Program-made: the position numbers and the translations under genes
Shown here: piece by piece, positions 10,952 through 22,139 of the stretch
Layout: each line of letters starts with the position of its first letter
How positions within the stretch are numbered: the stretch's first letter is position 1
The notes under the pieces: model-generated
What the model was told of the DNA's origin: nothing
Database searches by the model: none
The model's input: only the letters and a program-made list of their open reading frames with translations
NCBI GenBank assembly: GCA_932521025.1
Contig: OW051472.1
Location: forward strand, 1,054,001-1,118,000
DNA length: 64,000 nucleotides
From: Oscheius onirici
Taxonomy: Eukaryota > Nematoda > Chromadorea > Rhabditida > Rhabditidae
Direction of reading: 5' to 3'

Positions 10952-12301
10952 TCATGCTTGATTGACAGTCATGCGAAGAATTTCCTTCTCCACAGGATCC
11001 TGTTCAATGCGAAGAGTCTTGGCTCCCTTCGGAATGTACCAGACGTCCCTGCCGTTCTCTATTCTCATCTCGGCGTCGGCCAGCTGCTGGTGTGTCCACG
11101 TCTCGTCATAGCAGATCTTGAAATTCCGGAATTCGTGCTCTTTCATTCCGTACTCTCCAGATTCCCAGAGCTGAACGTTTTATATGAAAATTACATTGAA
11201 CTTACCTCCAAATACTCAATCAGCTGATTTTTAAAGAAGAAATTCGGTCCTTTCAAGTACTGAATGTTGAGGATCACTTGCCATGGAATGGCGTGTCTTT
11301 TTGGAGTAAAGTTCAGTCCCTTTACGAAATGCACACGAGGAACTTTACCCAATGCTGTAAATTCTCCGTAAGTGGTATTTTCTCGTGTAAAGGGAGAGAC
11401 ATTACTGTTGACAGTCAATACGTCGGGCTGCGTTTTCTGCAATAAATATGTCATTTTCGAAAAATCTTGACACAACCTCAAAGATCCAATTGTACTCTGA
11501 AAGATGGTTCTCGTTGATAAAGTCCATTCGGAAGTGAACTTCCTTGCAAATTTCGCGAAGGTTTGAAAGCTGCGCAGTCATGTGTGGAAGCAGGTTCTTT
11601 GCATTAGGGTCTTCCACAAAACTTTTGTAGATTTTTTGCGACACTTTAGCTCTCTAAAATTATCAGTTTTGCATCACTGATTATCAATACCGATAGCTTG
11701 ATTTTGAGGGAAGTGAATCTGAATGGAGATCGTCGGATGACGTCTGGTGTAATGATGTATGGACCTTCTCCATCAGTACCGAGAGTAAAGAATGGGTAGC
11801 CTTGGAAGGAATGTCCGCTCTGAAACTGATTCTGATAGAGACAGGGACAGGGACTCACGTTACTGTATAGAAATTCGCAGTGCTCCTGATCTAATTCCAG
11901 CTTTGTTGTCTCGACCCATTTAGTTGTTTTCTCACAGATGACAGAATGCATTATTTTGCTTGTACTCATAAGTCTGGCCACAGCCGAAGGAGGAGCCTAG
12001 AACTTGAAAAAATGCTTAAACATTGAAAGAACTCACAAAATCGACGACTTTCTTGAGAATGAGCGGAATCTCCAGGACTCTCATGGCCTTGGAAGCTGGC
12101 CTCTCCACCCTCAGTTTCTCATAGATTACCTCCAACTTTCTTCTCGTCTCTTCTATTTTCTGATCATTTTGCAATGGTCGCTCGACTAGTTTGTCTATGG
12201 CCTGAAGGTAGAAGTCTAGCTTGCTGTCTGAAGAGAATTCAATTCGAAAGGAAAAAGTTAAGAAACTTACGGTTTCCCTCAGACATTTGGTGCTGCAACA
12301 T
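10952..12301 (-). CDS. F-box-like protein (nematode-type)
   Basis: Model complement(join(10952..11170, 11206..11436, 11477..11653, 11691..11831, 11859..11996, 12037..12227, 12271..12301)), 1128 nt, 375 aa, all junctions in phase. Residues about 55-95 (LEIPLILKKVVDF then APPSAVARLMSTSKIMHSVI) fit an F-box: Leu-Pro...helix...PP...L...SK. The following roughly 280 residues are unassigned and probably form a substrate-recognition region. F-box proteins act in SCF ubiquitin ligases; nematodes have large expanded F-box families. The upstream ATG gives MLQHQMSEGN; a second ATG is five codons later. The last exon is duplicated in inverted orientation at 10193-10426. Confidence 0.7.
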
Positions 12302-12309
12302 CGAGGAAC

Positions 12310-12740
12310 TAAAGAGAAGAAGTGAAATATCGATTATTTTCTGAGCGCCAAAAGCAGAGCAAAATAAAAAACCGCTTTTTTGTGTCTATCGATTTTTCTC
12401 TTCTGGAGGATGGAAAGCAGCACATGGACCGTCTGAAGATGTAAATGGGAAACGGGTCATTTTTGAACACTTTGGTAAATTCTGGCGTGGTTTTCATCTG
12501 CAAGCTACTGAATGAATGAAAACTGACAATCATGGTTGCTCAGGACATGACTGACTATGCTGTGCCACTGTCCTGACTCTTGTGCTACTGTCGGGAACTA
12601 CTGTCGTTCTACAGTAAGAAGTTGAGGCTGTCTGTTGAAGCGAATTCTTGACGACGGCTTCTGAAGGCGGCGCTGGACAAATGGAGAAGGTCACTGAGCA
12701 AGTAATGGTCCGAAAAATTTGTAGAATTGTCACGCCCAAA
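12310..12740. other. Region between F-box-like gene and LINE fragment
   Basis: A minus-strand stretch near 12400-12495 (MKTTPEFTKVFKNDPFPIYI) looks like a coding exon, perhaps of an upstream gene or an alternative 5' exon of the F-box-like gene. No start or complete model could be built. Confidence 0.3.
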
Positions 12741-12764
12741 TTTTGAAATTTCAAATTTTGTTGT

Positions 12765-13215
12765 ATAGGGTGAATGTTGAGCCATGTCTTCTTTACGCAT
12801 CAGAGACTTGGGCCACACGTCAGCGAGACCTATCGAAACTTCTGATCACACAGCACAGGATGATAAGAAAAATGATCGGAGTGACTCTGCTACAGCGAAA
12901 GACAAATGAATGGCTGGAAGGGACAATTAAATTGCCCAATGTCACAAAAGAGTTTGCTAGACGAAAATGGTGCTGGGCTCAAAAAATTGCCAACATGCAT
13001 GATGACAGATGGACTAAGCAAATCGTAGAATGGAGACCGTGGACTCGCAGAAGGATGATTGGTCGGCCCAAGGCGAGATGGAGGACCGACTTTGTGGAAT
13101 CGATGGGCGAAGCATGGATGAGAACAGCAAGAACGAGTCCTGATCAATGAAGGCTGTGCATGACGCAACATATAGAAAATATATGATAATTGGGTAATAA
13201 ATAGAAATAGAAATA
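12765..13215 (+). mobile_element. RTE LINE fragment with 3' tail
   Basis: The translation VEPCLLYASETWATRQRDLS...RMIRKMIGVTLLQR...FARRKWCWAQKIANMHDDRW...RRMIGRPKARWRTDF matches the C-terminal part of RTE ORFs (R-RP-R-W-D motif). It is followed by a short AAATAG microsatellite tail at about 13194-13215, typical of RTE 3' ends. It is 5'-truncated. Confidence 0.85.
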
Positions 13216-13239
13216 GAAAAATTTTGAAAGAAATTTTGT

Positions 13240-13574
13240 TTGATGAGGCCCATTCAGTCAATCGTCTGTTTGACAAGTAATGCTGGCAAGAAGACGTCAA
13301 TGAGGGCCTGCCAAGGAGCCATGGTGATGATACCTGTCAATGTTTCGGGTATGCTCTTTGACTCTTTGGAAGTAATTAATTTGCAGCTACAGTGGAGCAC
13401 GTCGGTGACACACTTGGTTCGCATTGTCTACGGTACTGTCAGAATAGAAAAGTAGAAACACCTGACCTGGTAGAAGAAGAAGTTGGAGAACTGACGACCT
13501 TCTTGAAGCGGAGTCAAGTGCAGAATAGCCTCTACGAGAAAATTGTGTTTTTAACAAGGTTTTCCAAAGATTAA
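13240..13574 (+). pseudogene. Two-exon coding fragment, possibly Helitron-derived
   Basis: Exon to about 13349 (RPIQSIVCLTSNAGKKTS...RACQGAMVMIPVNVS), intron gtatgc...ttgcag, then 13387..13574 (TVEHVGDTLGSHCLRYCQ...TTFLKRSQVQNSLYEKIVF, stop). The pattern 'R-ACxGA-V-MIPVNV-ATVE' recalls the Helitron helicase-associated region, but no helicase motifs are present. No start was found; it follows a LINE end directly. Confidence 0.35.
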
Positions 13575-13699
13575 CAAACAGAAAACAAAACAAAAAGTTC
13601 AAAAACTCAATAAATATAATTGATTTAATTTGTTTTCGCTTTCCACGGGACGGAGGGACAGAGGGACAAAGAGTTAAGAGTCTCCACAGCGACTACTGT

Positions 13700-14129
13700 C
13701 TCTCTGTCTCACTGAAGAGACTGAACCGTTCGGGAGTCTTCACCAGAGGCTCAGTAGAAACTACTGTCTCTGTCCAGAGAGAAGAGATAGTCTGACTGTA
13801 GAGGATCATTTCCCTGGAGAGTGGGTACTGTAGCTACTGGAAAACTTATAGTTTTTGACTCTTGACCACCAGTTTCTGGTTATGGAGCAGAGTCTGTTCC
13901 TCTTCTGTGCGTTGAACTTTGACTTGATTCCAGGAGAGTTTCAGTCCTCAGATTCCAGGAATCGTACAGTCTACTGGATCCAGTCTCTCGTCTAATTCTC
14001 TCCCAATAGAAACTGTTCTCCTGATCACAAGACTCTCAGACGACTCAGTCAGACTGTTCTAATGACCCAGACTTCCCAAGCTTTCCAGTATAAAAGAGTC
14101 CCGTCTCAAACATTTGTCATTCACTCAAC
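13700..14129 (+). promoter_or_regulatory. Upstream block of cysteine-rich peptide copy 2 with TATA box
   Basis: TATAAAA at 14089-14095 lies about 35 bp before the ATG at 14130. About 300 bp upstream is conserved, in inverted orientation, next to copy 3 (28195-28930): shared segments include GACTCTCAGACGACTCAGTC, TATAAAAGAGTCCCG and the TGGATCCAGTCTCTCGTCTAA area. Conservation covers promoter and distal sequence, so it reflects either a segmental duplication or a constrained promoter. Confidence 0.65.
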
Positions 14130-14386
14130 ATGCGCTTCCTTCTCTTGAAAAGAATCCCTCTTCGTCTTTCATCAAATCTCAACAGATAATGGTCATCTTT
14201 GCCCTGACTGCTCCAGCTGTGGCCAAACGTTGCCGACAAGAATGGGAATGTGAGGATTGGCAGACATGTTCCCGTGGATTTTGCCGAATGAGACAGTATA
14301 AAAGAGAGTCTGCTCAACATATCCCCTGTCTGACGGACAACAACTGTCCGGGAACAATGCGGTGCAACAACGGCGTTTGCCAGTAG
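14130..14386 (+). CDS. Cysteine-rich secreted peptide, copy 2
   Basis: Exon 2 reads VIFALTAPAVAKRCRQ then cysteine spacings ...ECEDWQTCSRGFC...IPCLTDNNCPGTMRCNNGVCQ-stop: eight cysteines in two similar half-motifs (C-x5-C-x5-C-x4-C and a shorter one), like small secreted disulfide-rich peptides. Copy 3 has exon 1 MRFLLL plus a gtaaga intron; here the donor reads AAAAGA, so the intron may not be spliced. An ATG at 14189 would still give a short signal peptide (MVIFALTAPAVA). Function unknown; an antimicrobial or inhibitor role would be guesswork. Confidence 0.55.
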
Positions 14387-14448
14387 GCTTCTGCTTTGGA
14401 GAGAATGTTTGAATATATTTGAACTACTGGAGGATGTGATCAGAGAGG

Positions 14449-14838
14449 GACATGTGCGCTTGGACCGCCTGGGAAAAAATCGCATTCAGTGCGGCGGGCA
14501 AAAGAAATTCAGCACCCTTTTTTCTGGGTTTTTTTGAGTTTCCCCAGTCATTGTGAACAAATACCGACTAGCACAGAAAAAAATTAAGCAAAAAAAAGAC
14601 AAATCTGCAAAGATAAGACGAAATTCGCGAAAAAAAAATCGACAAAATTCGTGTTTTTCGTACGAAACTTCAATTTTCTTTGCGGATTCATCTTTTTTTG
14701 CCTAACTTTTTACTGTGCTAGTCGGTATTTGTTCACGATGACTGGGGAAACAAAAAACCCAGAAAAAAATCGTGCTGAATTTCTTTTGCCCGCCGCACTG
14801 AATGCAATTTTTTCCCAGCCGGTCCAAGCGCACATGTC
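14449..14838. mobile_element. Foldback MITE family A, copy 2
   Basis: Same inverted ends (GACATGTGCGCTTGGACCG) and interior as 1550-1956. Intergenic between the cysteine-rich peptide and the Ser/Gly-rich gene. The rest of 14387-15084 shows no gene. Confidence 0.8.
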
Positions 14839-15084
14839 TAGACAGAGGGACAGAGTGATAAAGGGAAGACAATTGACTAACACCACATATCAGCTTTCTC
14901 CTTCTGTTTTTCGTCCTCGATAAGACAACCATAATTCTACGGAATAGTCGTTTCTCCCCTTACATACTGGGTCAGTGCGCCTACTATTTAAAGTCCGAAA
15001 ACTATTTAGCAGATTAACTCGGTCACGATACCCATTTCGCTCTCTGTCTCTCATCTTATCATCACATAGTTGTTTTGCAGAGAA

Positions 15085-18000
15085 ATGCGGGTATTTTTAC
15101 TCCTACTATTGGGATCCTTAGTGGAGGCAAATATCTATGGACCATCAGAAGAGTCTGGGTACGGAGCGGCTGAGGCTCAAATGGGTAAAGGAGGCAAGGG
15201 ATCGTCGTCAGATGGAGGAGATCAACAGAACTACAATTCTGATGTGAGTACTCACTAATCTCTGTTTTTCTATCTCTCATCCTTTCTCATTCAGGGTACT
15301 GGATCCATTCCCGGTCAACCAGTTGAGCCTGAACCACCTTCTGGATCAGTAGGAACACCTGCTCCCACCTCTGGAGGAAAGTCACCCGCCCCTCCATCTG
15401 GTTCCGTAGGAACTCCTGCTCCCACCGGTCCAGAAGAAGCAACACCTGCAATGCCAGAGGAACAGTCTACTCCTAAACCTTCTGAACCTGCTCCACCTCC
15501 TGGTAGTCAAGGTTCCGGTCAGACCCCCGGAGGAATAGGTTCAGCTCCCAGTAGTGGGTCTGGACAGTCTCCAAGCTCTGGATCACCTTCAAAACCGTAT
15601 ACTTCTGGAGGATCTAGTCCTTCTGGTTCTGGTGAGTAAAAGTCGAGTCTAAAAGATTGAAGGACAATTTCAGGCGCTCCCAGTAGTCCAACAGAAGGCT
15701 CTGGACAGTCTCCAGGCTCTGTATCTCCTTCCAAACCGTACACTTCCGGAGGATCTAGTCCTTCTTCTGGTCTTGGTTCTGCTCCCAGTTCTGGAGGCTC
15801 GTACTCTTCCAAAGGATCCACTGATCAGTCACCTGGATCAGGTTCAAAGCCTTCCGGACCGGGATCCTACGTCGTCGGAGGCGGTCAGCCGCCAGGAGGA
15901 GGTGGAGGATACTCTTTTCCTAACGTACCCACAGGTTCAGAGTCAATGGGATCGACTGAAGCTCCTCTAGGAGGTAGTGGCTCTTCCATGTCTCCTAGTG
16001 AGTCAAGCGGCTCGACCAGTGGATCAAGTGAAACTCCAATGAAATCTGGTGGCTCGACTGAAGCTCCAAGTGGTTCCAGCAGTTCTCCAATGGAATCCAG
16101 TTCCATGTCTACAATGACCGGGTCCTCTGAAGCTCCAGCCGGTTCAAATCCAAGCAGTGGAGGGTACCAGTCCGGACCTAAAGGATCTGAAAGCTCCAAT
16201 CAAGGAGGAAGCTATTCTCCCAGAGGAGGTAGTGGGTCAGGAGGGTCTGGAAGCTATCAGACCAATCACGGAGGATCTGGAGGTTCTAGTATGGCTCCTT
16301 CCAGCGGCTCGACCAGTGCTCCTAGTGAGTCAAGCAGCTCGACCATGGCTTCCAGTGGTTCTAGCAGTTCTCCAATGGAATCTAGTGGCTCTACTGGAGC
16401 TCCCAGTGAGTCAAGCGGATCAACCATGGCTCCTAGTGGATCCAGTGAAGCTCCAATGGGATCAACAGCTGGTCCAGAGTCTTCTTCTCCGGAATCCAGT
16501 CCCGCCCAAGGAGGTTCCGGTCCCCGACCTGGAGGATACGCTATTGGAGGAGGCTCTGGATCTGGATCAGGATCTGGAGGATACAAGGCTGGTGGTCAAG
16601 CCTCAACAGCTGAACCGTCTGGCGGATCCAGTGAAACTCCATCAGGAGGAGCAGGAGGTTCCAGTATGGCTCCAAGTGGTTCCAGCAGTTCTCCAATGGA
16701 ATCCAGTGGCGCGACAAAGGCTCCTAGTGAGTCCAGTGGCTCTACTGGAGCTCCCAGTGAGTCAAGCGGATCAACCATGGCTCCTAGTGGATCCAGTGAA
16801 GCTCCAATGGGATCAACAGCTAGTCCAGAGTCTTCCTCTCCGGAATCCAGTCCAGGCCAAGGAAGCTACCAAGCTGGAGGTTCTGGCCCAAGAAGTGGAA
16901 CCTACGCTACCGGAGGAAGTTCTGGATCCGGATCTGGAGGATACAAGGCGGGTGGTCAAGCATCAACAGCTGAACCGTCTGGAGGATCCAGTGAAGCTCC
17001 AGTTGGAGGAGCAGGAGGTTCCAGTATGGCTCCCAGTGGATCTCCAATGGAATCCAGTGGCTCGACCAGTGCTCCGAGTGAGTCAAGCGGCTCTACTATG
17101 GCTGCTGGTGGTTCTAGCAGTGCTCCTAGTGGATCTAGTGAAGCTCCAATGGGATCAACAGCTAGTCCAGAGTCTTCCTCTCCGGAATCCAGTCCCGCCC
17201 AAGGAGGTTCCGGTCCCCGACCTGGAGGATATGCCATTGGAGGAACTGGAGGAAGCTCTGGATCTGGAGGATACAAGGCTGGTGGTCAAGCCTCAACAGC
17301 TGAACCGTCTGGGGGATCCAGTGAAACTCCATCAGGAGGATCAGGTGGTTCCAGTATGGCTCCAAGTGGTTCCAGCAGTTCTCCAATGGAATCCAGTGGC
17401 GCGACAAAGGCTCCTAGTGAGTCCAGTGGCTCTACTGGAGCTCCCAGTGAGTCAAGCGGATCAACCATGGCTCCTAGTGGATCCAGTGAAGCTCCAATGG
17501 GATCAACAGCTAGTCCAGAGTCTTCCTCTCCGGAATCCAGTCCCGCCCAAGGAGGTTCCGGTCCCCGACCTGGAGGATATGCCATTGGAGGAACTGGAGG
17601 AAGCTCTGGATCTGGAGGATACAAGGCTGGTGGTCAAGCCTCAACAGCTGAACCGTCTGGGGGATCCAGTGAAACTCCATCAGGAGGATCAGGTGGTTCC
17701 AGTATGGCTCCAAGTGGTTCCAGCAGTTCTCCAATGGAATCCAGTGGCGCGACAAAGGCTCCTAGTGAGTCCAGTGGCTCTACTGGAGCTCCCAGTGAGT
17801 CAAGCGGATCAACCATGGCTCCTAGTGGATCCAGTGAAGCTCCAATGGGATCAACAGCTAGTCCAGAGTCTTCCTCTCCGGAATCCAGTCCCGCCCAAGG
17901 AGGTTCCGGTCCCCGACCTGGAGGATATGCCATTGGAGGAACTGGAGGAAGCTCTGGATCTGGAGGATACAAGGCTGGTGGTCAAGCCTCAACAGCTGAA

Positions 18001-18505
18001 CCGTCTGGGGGATCCAGTGAAACTCCATCAGGAGGATCAGGTGGTTCCAGTATGGCTCCAATTGGATCCAGCAGTTCTCCAATGGAATCCAGTGGCGCGA
18101 CAAAGGCTCCGTCCAGTGGCTCTACTGGAGCTGCCAGTGAGTCAAGCGGAGCAACCATGGCCCCCAATGGAGCCAGTGAAGCTCCTATGGGCTCTTCTGA
18201 AAGTCCCATGGCTCCAGCCTCGACACAGGGACCGTCCGGCTCAACAGAGGCCTCTGAACCAATGCCCCCTGCTCCAGCTCCTGCCGGAGCAGAAGGTTCG
18301 TATGCCACTAAAGGAGGATCTGGTAGTGCACCCAGTGGTCAAGGAGGAGCATACAAAGGATCTGGATCTAGTCCGGTTTCTGGAGTAGGATCAGGACAAG
18401 CCTCTAGTCCGACGTCTGGAGGAGGAAAATATGCCAATCCGGTAAGGAATAGTACTGAAAGAGTAATCAAAGAGATTTCAGAAGTTCCGGGTCAAAAGAG
18501 GATGA
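15085..18505 (+). CDS. Secreted Ser/Gly/Pro-rich repetitive protein
   Basis: Model join(15085..15243, 15295..15631, 15674..18441, 18482..18505), about 1095 aa. The last junction is a choice: splicing at 18442-18481 gives ...YANPKFRVKRG, and reading through gives a longer tail to 18549. The signal peptide MRVFLLLLLGSLVEA is clear. The rest is low-complexity Ser, Gly, Pro, Ala, Glu and Thr with blocks such as GGSGPRPGGYAIGG and SSEAPMGSTASPESSSPESS. From about 17160 to 18100, three near-identical 348-bp (116-codon) units are in tandem; older, more divergent units precede them. A mucin-like extracellular matrix, cuticle, eggshell or secretion role is plausible but not shown. A 3' splice acceptor lies 4 bp before the ATG (ttttgcag), and AATAAA is at 18561. 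Confidence 0.85.
16500..18115 (+). repeat. Intragenic tandem repeats, 348-bp unit
   Basis: Units starting near 17162, 17510 and 17858 are nearly identical; related units begin near 16480 and 16830 with internal length changes. All are multiples of three, so the frame is preserved. Expect length polymorphism. Confidence 0.85.
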
Positions 18506-18597
18506 GTCCGTCTTCAAAACTATTTCACATTCCGATATTTTCTGTGTAGGATCTCAGCTAATAAAGTGTTCTATGGGTCAGTTTATTGAGTCAAAAC

Positions 18598-19933
18598 CTA
18601 AAAATACTTGAAAGTTTTGTATTCGTAATGAAGCTCTTGGAGTTTCTTCTTCTTTGCCTCCGACAGTTGACCGTTAGGGCAGACTCCACTGACGGCACAG
18701 ATCCAATCACCGTGGAAGACGGTAGAGGCACTAAAGTCCATCAAAGAACCTGAAAGAGCTCATATTGGTTACAAAGCTGCACAAACCACTCGATAGCTCG
18801 TGCCAGCAGGGTGGTCCGTAACTCAAAGCTCCAACAAGGTAGGCTCTTCCGTCTCTGTAAGATATGTGACCACTTCCGCTGTCTCCCTAAAATTTTCTTG
18901 AGCTATATAATCTGTAAAAACTAACGTTGCATCCCATAGCTTTGTCCGATTTTGAGCACATCTCGTCTTTATGTACTTTAGTATAAGAGTGCTTATAGAT
19001 TTCCTTGTAGTTTTTGCATTCCTGTCGGCTTAGAATACGCGTTGTGAGCTTGCGAAGAATTCCACCACCAAAGGTATGTTTATCGACTTGTCTAGCAATA
19101 CCGTAGCCGAACATTGAGAGCTCACTGTTGGCGTCGGGGTAAGTGTCTGGAAAGTAAGGGTTATGGGACAGTGGGACAGAGAGACACAGGGGCAGAGAAA
19201 CAAAAAAAAGAGAGACAGAGAGTCAGAGGGACAGGGAGACAGAGGGACAGAGAATCAGAGAGTGCGAGTCAGAGGGAGGGAGGGACAGGGAAACAGAAAG
19301 ACATACCTGCTAGACAAGCTGGTTGAATCGTTTCTGAAAGTTCCAGATCCCTCTCCAGTTCCAAGACTGCCAGGTCTCCAAGACCTTCCTCCTGATTACA
19401 AGGACGAGTACGGTACTGTTTCAGCACAAAAGCTCGAGTGGGCTTTACAGCAATCGGTTTCATTGTACTGTCACACCCGTGCTGCACGTCCCGTTTGCAA
19501 ACTGTCGGCGTCAGAATGAACAGATTGTGAAAGTAGCTGTCGGGTTCACGAAGATTTTGCGATTTGCTATAAATAGGTATTTTTTACTGGAAAGAAGAAA
19601 AGAGAAAACAACTCACCAATCTGTGGTTTTGTCTACTAGACAGTGAGCAGAAGTCACTACATGCCTCCGGCTGATCAGAGTACCAGTACAGTGTGCTCGG
19701 CTATCCTCAAAATCTGAAACTCGTTTTTGAAAGAAGTCACGAAAAATACCTTCTGAATCAATGCCCAAGCGGATTTGAACAGTAAACGGCGCCTCATATC
19801 TGTCTGCCTCTTCCGTATTCATCGATCTTGTCATCGGATCCTTGAACTGTCCACAAAATAGCTGTAGATACATATTCTCCTCTGAATCGAGAGGAGAAGA
19901 GGCAATATATAGGAAGGGAAAGAGTAGTTGCAT
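18598..19933 (-). CDS. Chymotrypsin-like serine protease, DUF316 type, intact
   Basis: Model complement(join(18598..18749, 18787..18886, 18926..19146, 19307..19566, 19617..19713, 19750..19933)), 1014 nt, 337 aa. Signal peptide MQLLFPFLYIASS; YEAPFTVQIR; GTLISRRHVVTSAHC (catalytic His); EGLGDLAVLELERDL (catalytic Asp); MGCNGDSGSG (catalytic Ser). The 'ENxxLxxxCG...TLISxRHVxTxAHC' pattern is that of the nematode DUF316 family of secreted S1-like proteases. All introns are 36-40 bp except 19147-19306, which carries a GACAGAGA minisatellite. It is divergently paired with a broken paralogue starting at 20057, and its 3' end converges with the Ser/Gly-rich gene: AATAAA signals of the two genes lie within about 25 bp. 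Confidence 0.88.
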
Positions 19934-20056
19934 TTTGAAGTGAAATGAACTGTGAGAAAGCTCAAATGGTACCTGTTCCGGTGGGTTAGAGACCGGCTTC
20001 GCTTCAGACACCGTAAGCTTATAGTTCCGCTTCTAAAAACCGCTCATTTCCATCCA

Positions 20057-21702
20057 ATGAATCTTTTAAGCTCATTCCTGCTTTCTGCTATACATTACTA
20101 TTTCCCCGCCCCGTCATTTCCTCTTATTGTGAAAGAAAATGATCGTCTACAGAGGATTTGCGGCGAATTTCAGTCAAATTACTCAATTTACGGACCGGGC
20201 TACAATAGAAGAGCAACACGATATGAGGCTCCTTTCACAGTGCAAATCCGTTGGGATCTCGGTTTGAGAGGTATCGGAATTCTTTGTCTTTAAAACTACT
20301 CTTTCAGGTCTCCAAACAAGTGTTATGCACTGTACCGGTACACTGATCAGTTCACGCCACGTCCTGACTGCTGCTCATTGTCTTATAGATGAGGCCACGG
20401 ACTGGTAGGCCAGTTGATGTTTAGCCTAAAAAAAGGTTTAGCACTGCTAAGATTATACGAAATCCCGTCACCAATCTGCATCAACTTGTCGTTCTGACAC
20501 CGACAGCTTGTACGGATGATTTTAGCAATGACTGTGACAGTAGACAGACTGTGGTGAAACCTATTAGGTCTTTTGTCCTGAAGCAGCATTATACTAACCA
20601 ATGTAATCCGGACGAAGGACTGGGAGATCTGGCAATCTTGGAACTAGAGAAGGATTTGGAATGGTCAGATGATGTTCAACCAGCTTGTCTCGGAGGTCAG
20701 ACTCTCTATCCCTATGTCTGTCTCTCTGTCTTGCTGTTCCTGCAACTTTTCCAGTTGTACTTCAGTAGGCGCCTCAGTTCGTTCAAAAAAAAAGATTTTC
20801 CAAATTGCATATATATCTTGATTTTTCACCTGTTTCCTATCATTTTCCACGTTTGTAACCGTGTTTAATCGATTCAGCGGGCTAAACAATCCCTTGATGT
20901 TCACATTGGTCGAAAAAAAAAAGTCAGAAATACAGGAAAATTACCAAGAATGGCTTAGGATGGGAAAGCGTCTTTTTCATGTTATTTTCGACCAAATTTT
21001 ACGTCCAGGTTTTTTACACGCAGAACTCGATAAACTTGCTTAGAAATGTGAAAATAGAAGAAAAATGGAGAATTACGAAACTTCAAGAAAGTTTGAACGA
21101 ACTGAGGCACCTACTGCAGTACAACCACTTTTCCTTCTCACCATCAGATTCCAGACAGCTATCCTGAGCCCGATAGTATCCTCTCGATGTATGGCTACGG
21201 TTACAGAGAAAATAAAGGGCTCTGTAATTATGGCGCTGGTGTATTGCGCCATCTCCCCACCCAAGTACTAAACTCAAATGAATGTTAACAATACAAAGCA
21301 GACTATTTGTTGCCCAAATTACTGAAAGACGAGTTCTGTTCAAAGTCGAGCAAAGCCATGGGATGTAAAGTAAGTTTTTCTTCATTTTTTTTCTTAATTA
21401 TCATTTTTTCAGGGTGACGCGGCGCCGGTAAAATAGACTTCAGAAATGGAAGGGCTTACGTGGTTGGAGCCATGTGCTACGGTCCGTCTAATTACCATTC
21501 CATTTTCTCAGGCGAGTCCCATTCTAACGTACCAACAAATCGTTTTTCAGCAGGTCGAATGGACTTTAGCACCTCAACAGTTTTCCACAAGGATTGGATC
21601 TGTGCTATCAGTGGCGTCTGTCCAGGTGGTCAGCTTTCGGAGGCGAAGAAAAAAGAGTTATACCACCTTCACTTTGAATACAGCTCTGCTAATTACTGGT
21701 AA
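20057..21702 (+). pseudogene. DUF316-type serine protease paralogue, disabled
   Basis: Exons 20057..20270, 20308..20404, 20442..20695, about 21147..21369, about 21414..21511 and 21552..21702 align one-to-one with the gene at 18598-19933. His (SSRHVLTAAHC) and Asp (GLGDLAILELEKDL) remain. Lesions: an in-frame TAA after NSNEC where the paralogue has Lys, and a one-base loss in the active-site exon, which reads GGTGACGCGGCGCC instead of a GGTGACTCGGGCGCC-like sequence, removing GDSG and shifting frame. The last intron has a GC donor (gcgagt). Intron 3 contains a 374-bp TIR element with 8-bp target duplications. Confidence 0.8.
20753..21126. mobile_element. hAT-like MITE in protease pseudogene intron
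   Basis: Terminal inverted repeats AGTTGTACTTCAGTAGGCGC and (complement) GGTTGTACTGCAGTAGGTGC; identical 8-bp flanks ACTTTTCC at 20745-20752 and 21127-21134. The 8-bp duplication is the hAT superfamily signature. No coding capacity. Confidence 0.85.
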
Positions 21703-22125
21703 TAAACATGTATTGGAGACAGTTTCTCTCTCAGCTGACTCTCTTCTCGACTCCGCCTTCTCCCTTGCGGACTAATTGGGGACCTGAATTTCGGAGCAGG
21801 GGCTCACCCCATACATGTTGTCCTACTCTTGGTCCGTCAAATAAAATTGCCCACTTGACGTGTCCATCTCTGCCTTTTCATCAAAAGAGAGGGAGGGAGA
21901 GAGAGACATCCCTATCGATTCCCTACCTCGTTACTCTTACTTTAGTTCCTCTTTTTTTCTAGTCCCTGTCTCTCTTAGTCCCTCTGTCTCCTGTCTCTCT
22001 GACTCTCTATCTTTCCGTCTCTCTGTCCATCTGTTTCTCTGTCACTCTATCTCCCTCTCTAGTCCCCCTTTGTTCCAGACTCTCAGTCTCGAGAGAGTCA
22101 TTAGCTGAAATATTACTTGTTTTCC
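21703..22125. other. Intergenic region with pyrimidine-rich (CTGTCTCT)n minisatellite
   Basis: AATAAA at 21701 probably serves the protease pseudogene. Bases about 21960-22100 are a loose CTGTCTCTCTGTC array of the kind found in many introns here. No gene seen. Confidence 0.5.
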
Positions 22126-22139
22126 AGATCCGGGTCTCT

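Noticed and set aside
13435-13455. A 20-bp intron (gtactg...aaaag)
   Set aside because: Reading through keeps the frame open to the stop, so no intron is needed.
16157-18388. Long second-frame ORF (743 codons) and minus-strand ORFs over the Ser/Gly-rich gene
   Set aside because: Repetitive sequence keeps all frames open; only the main frame has a signal peptide, in-phase introns and a natural composition.
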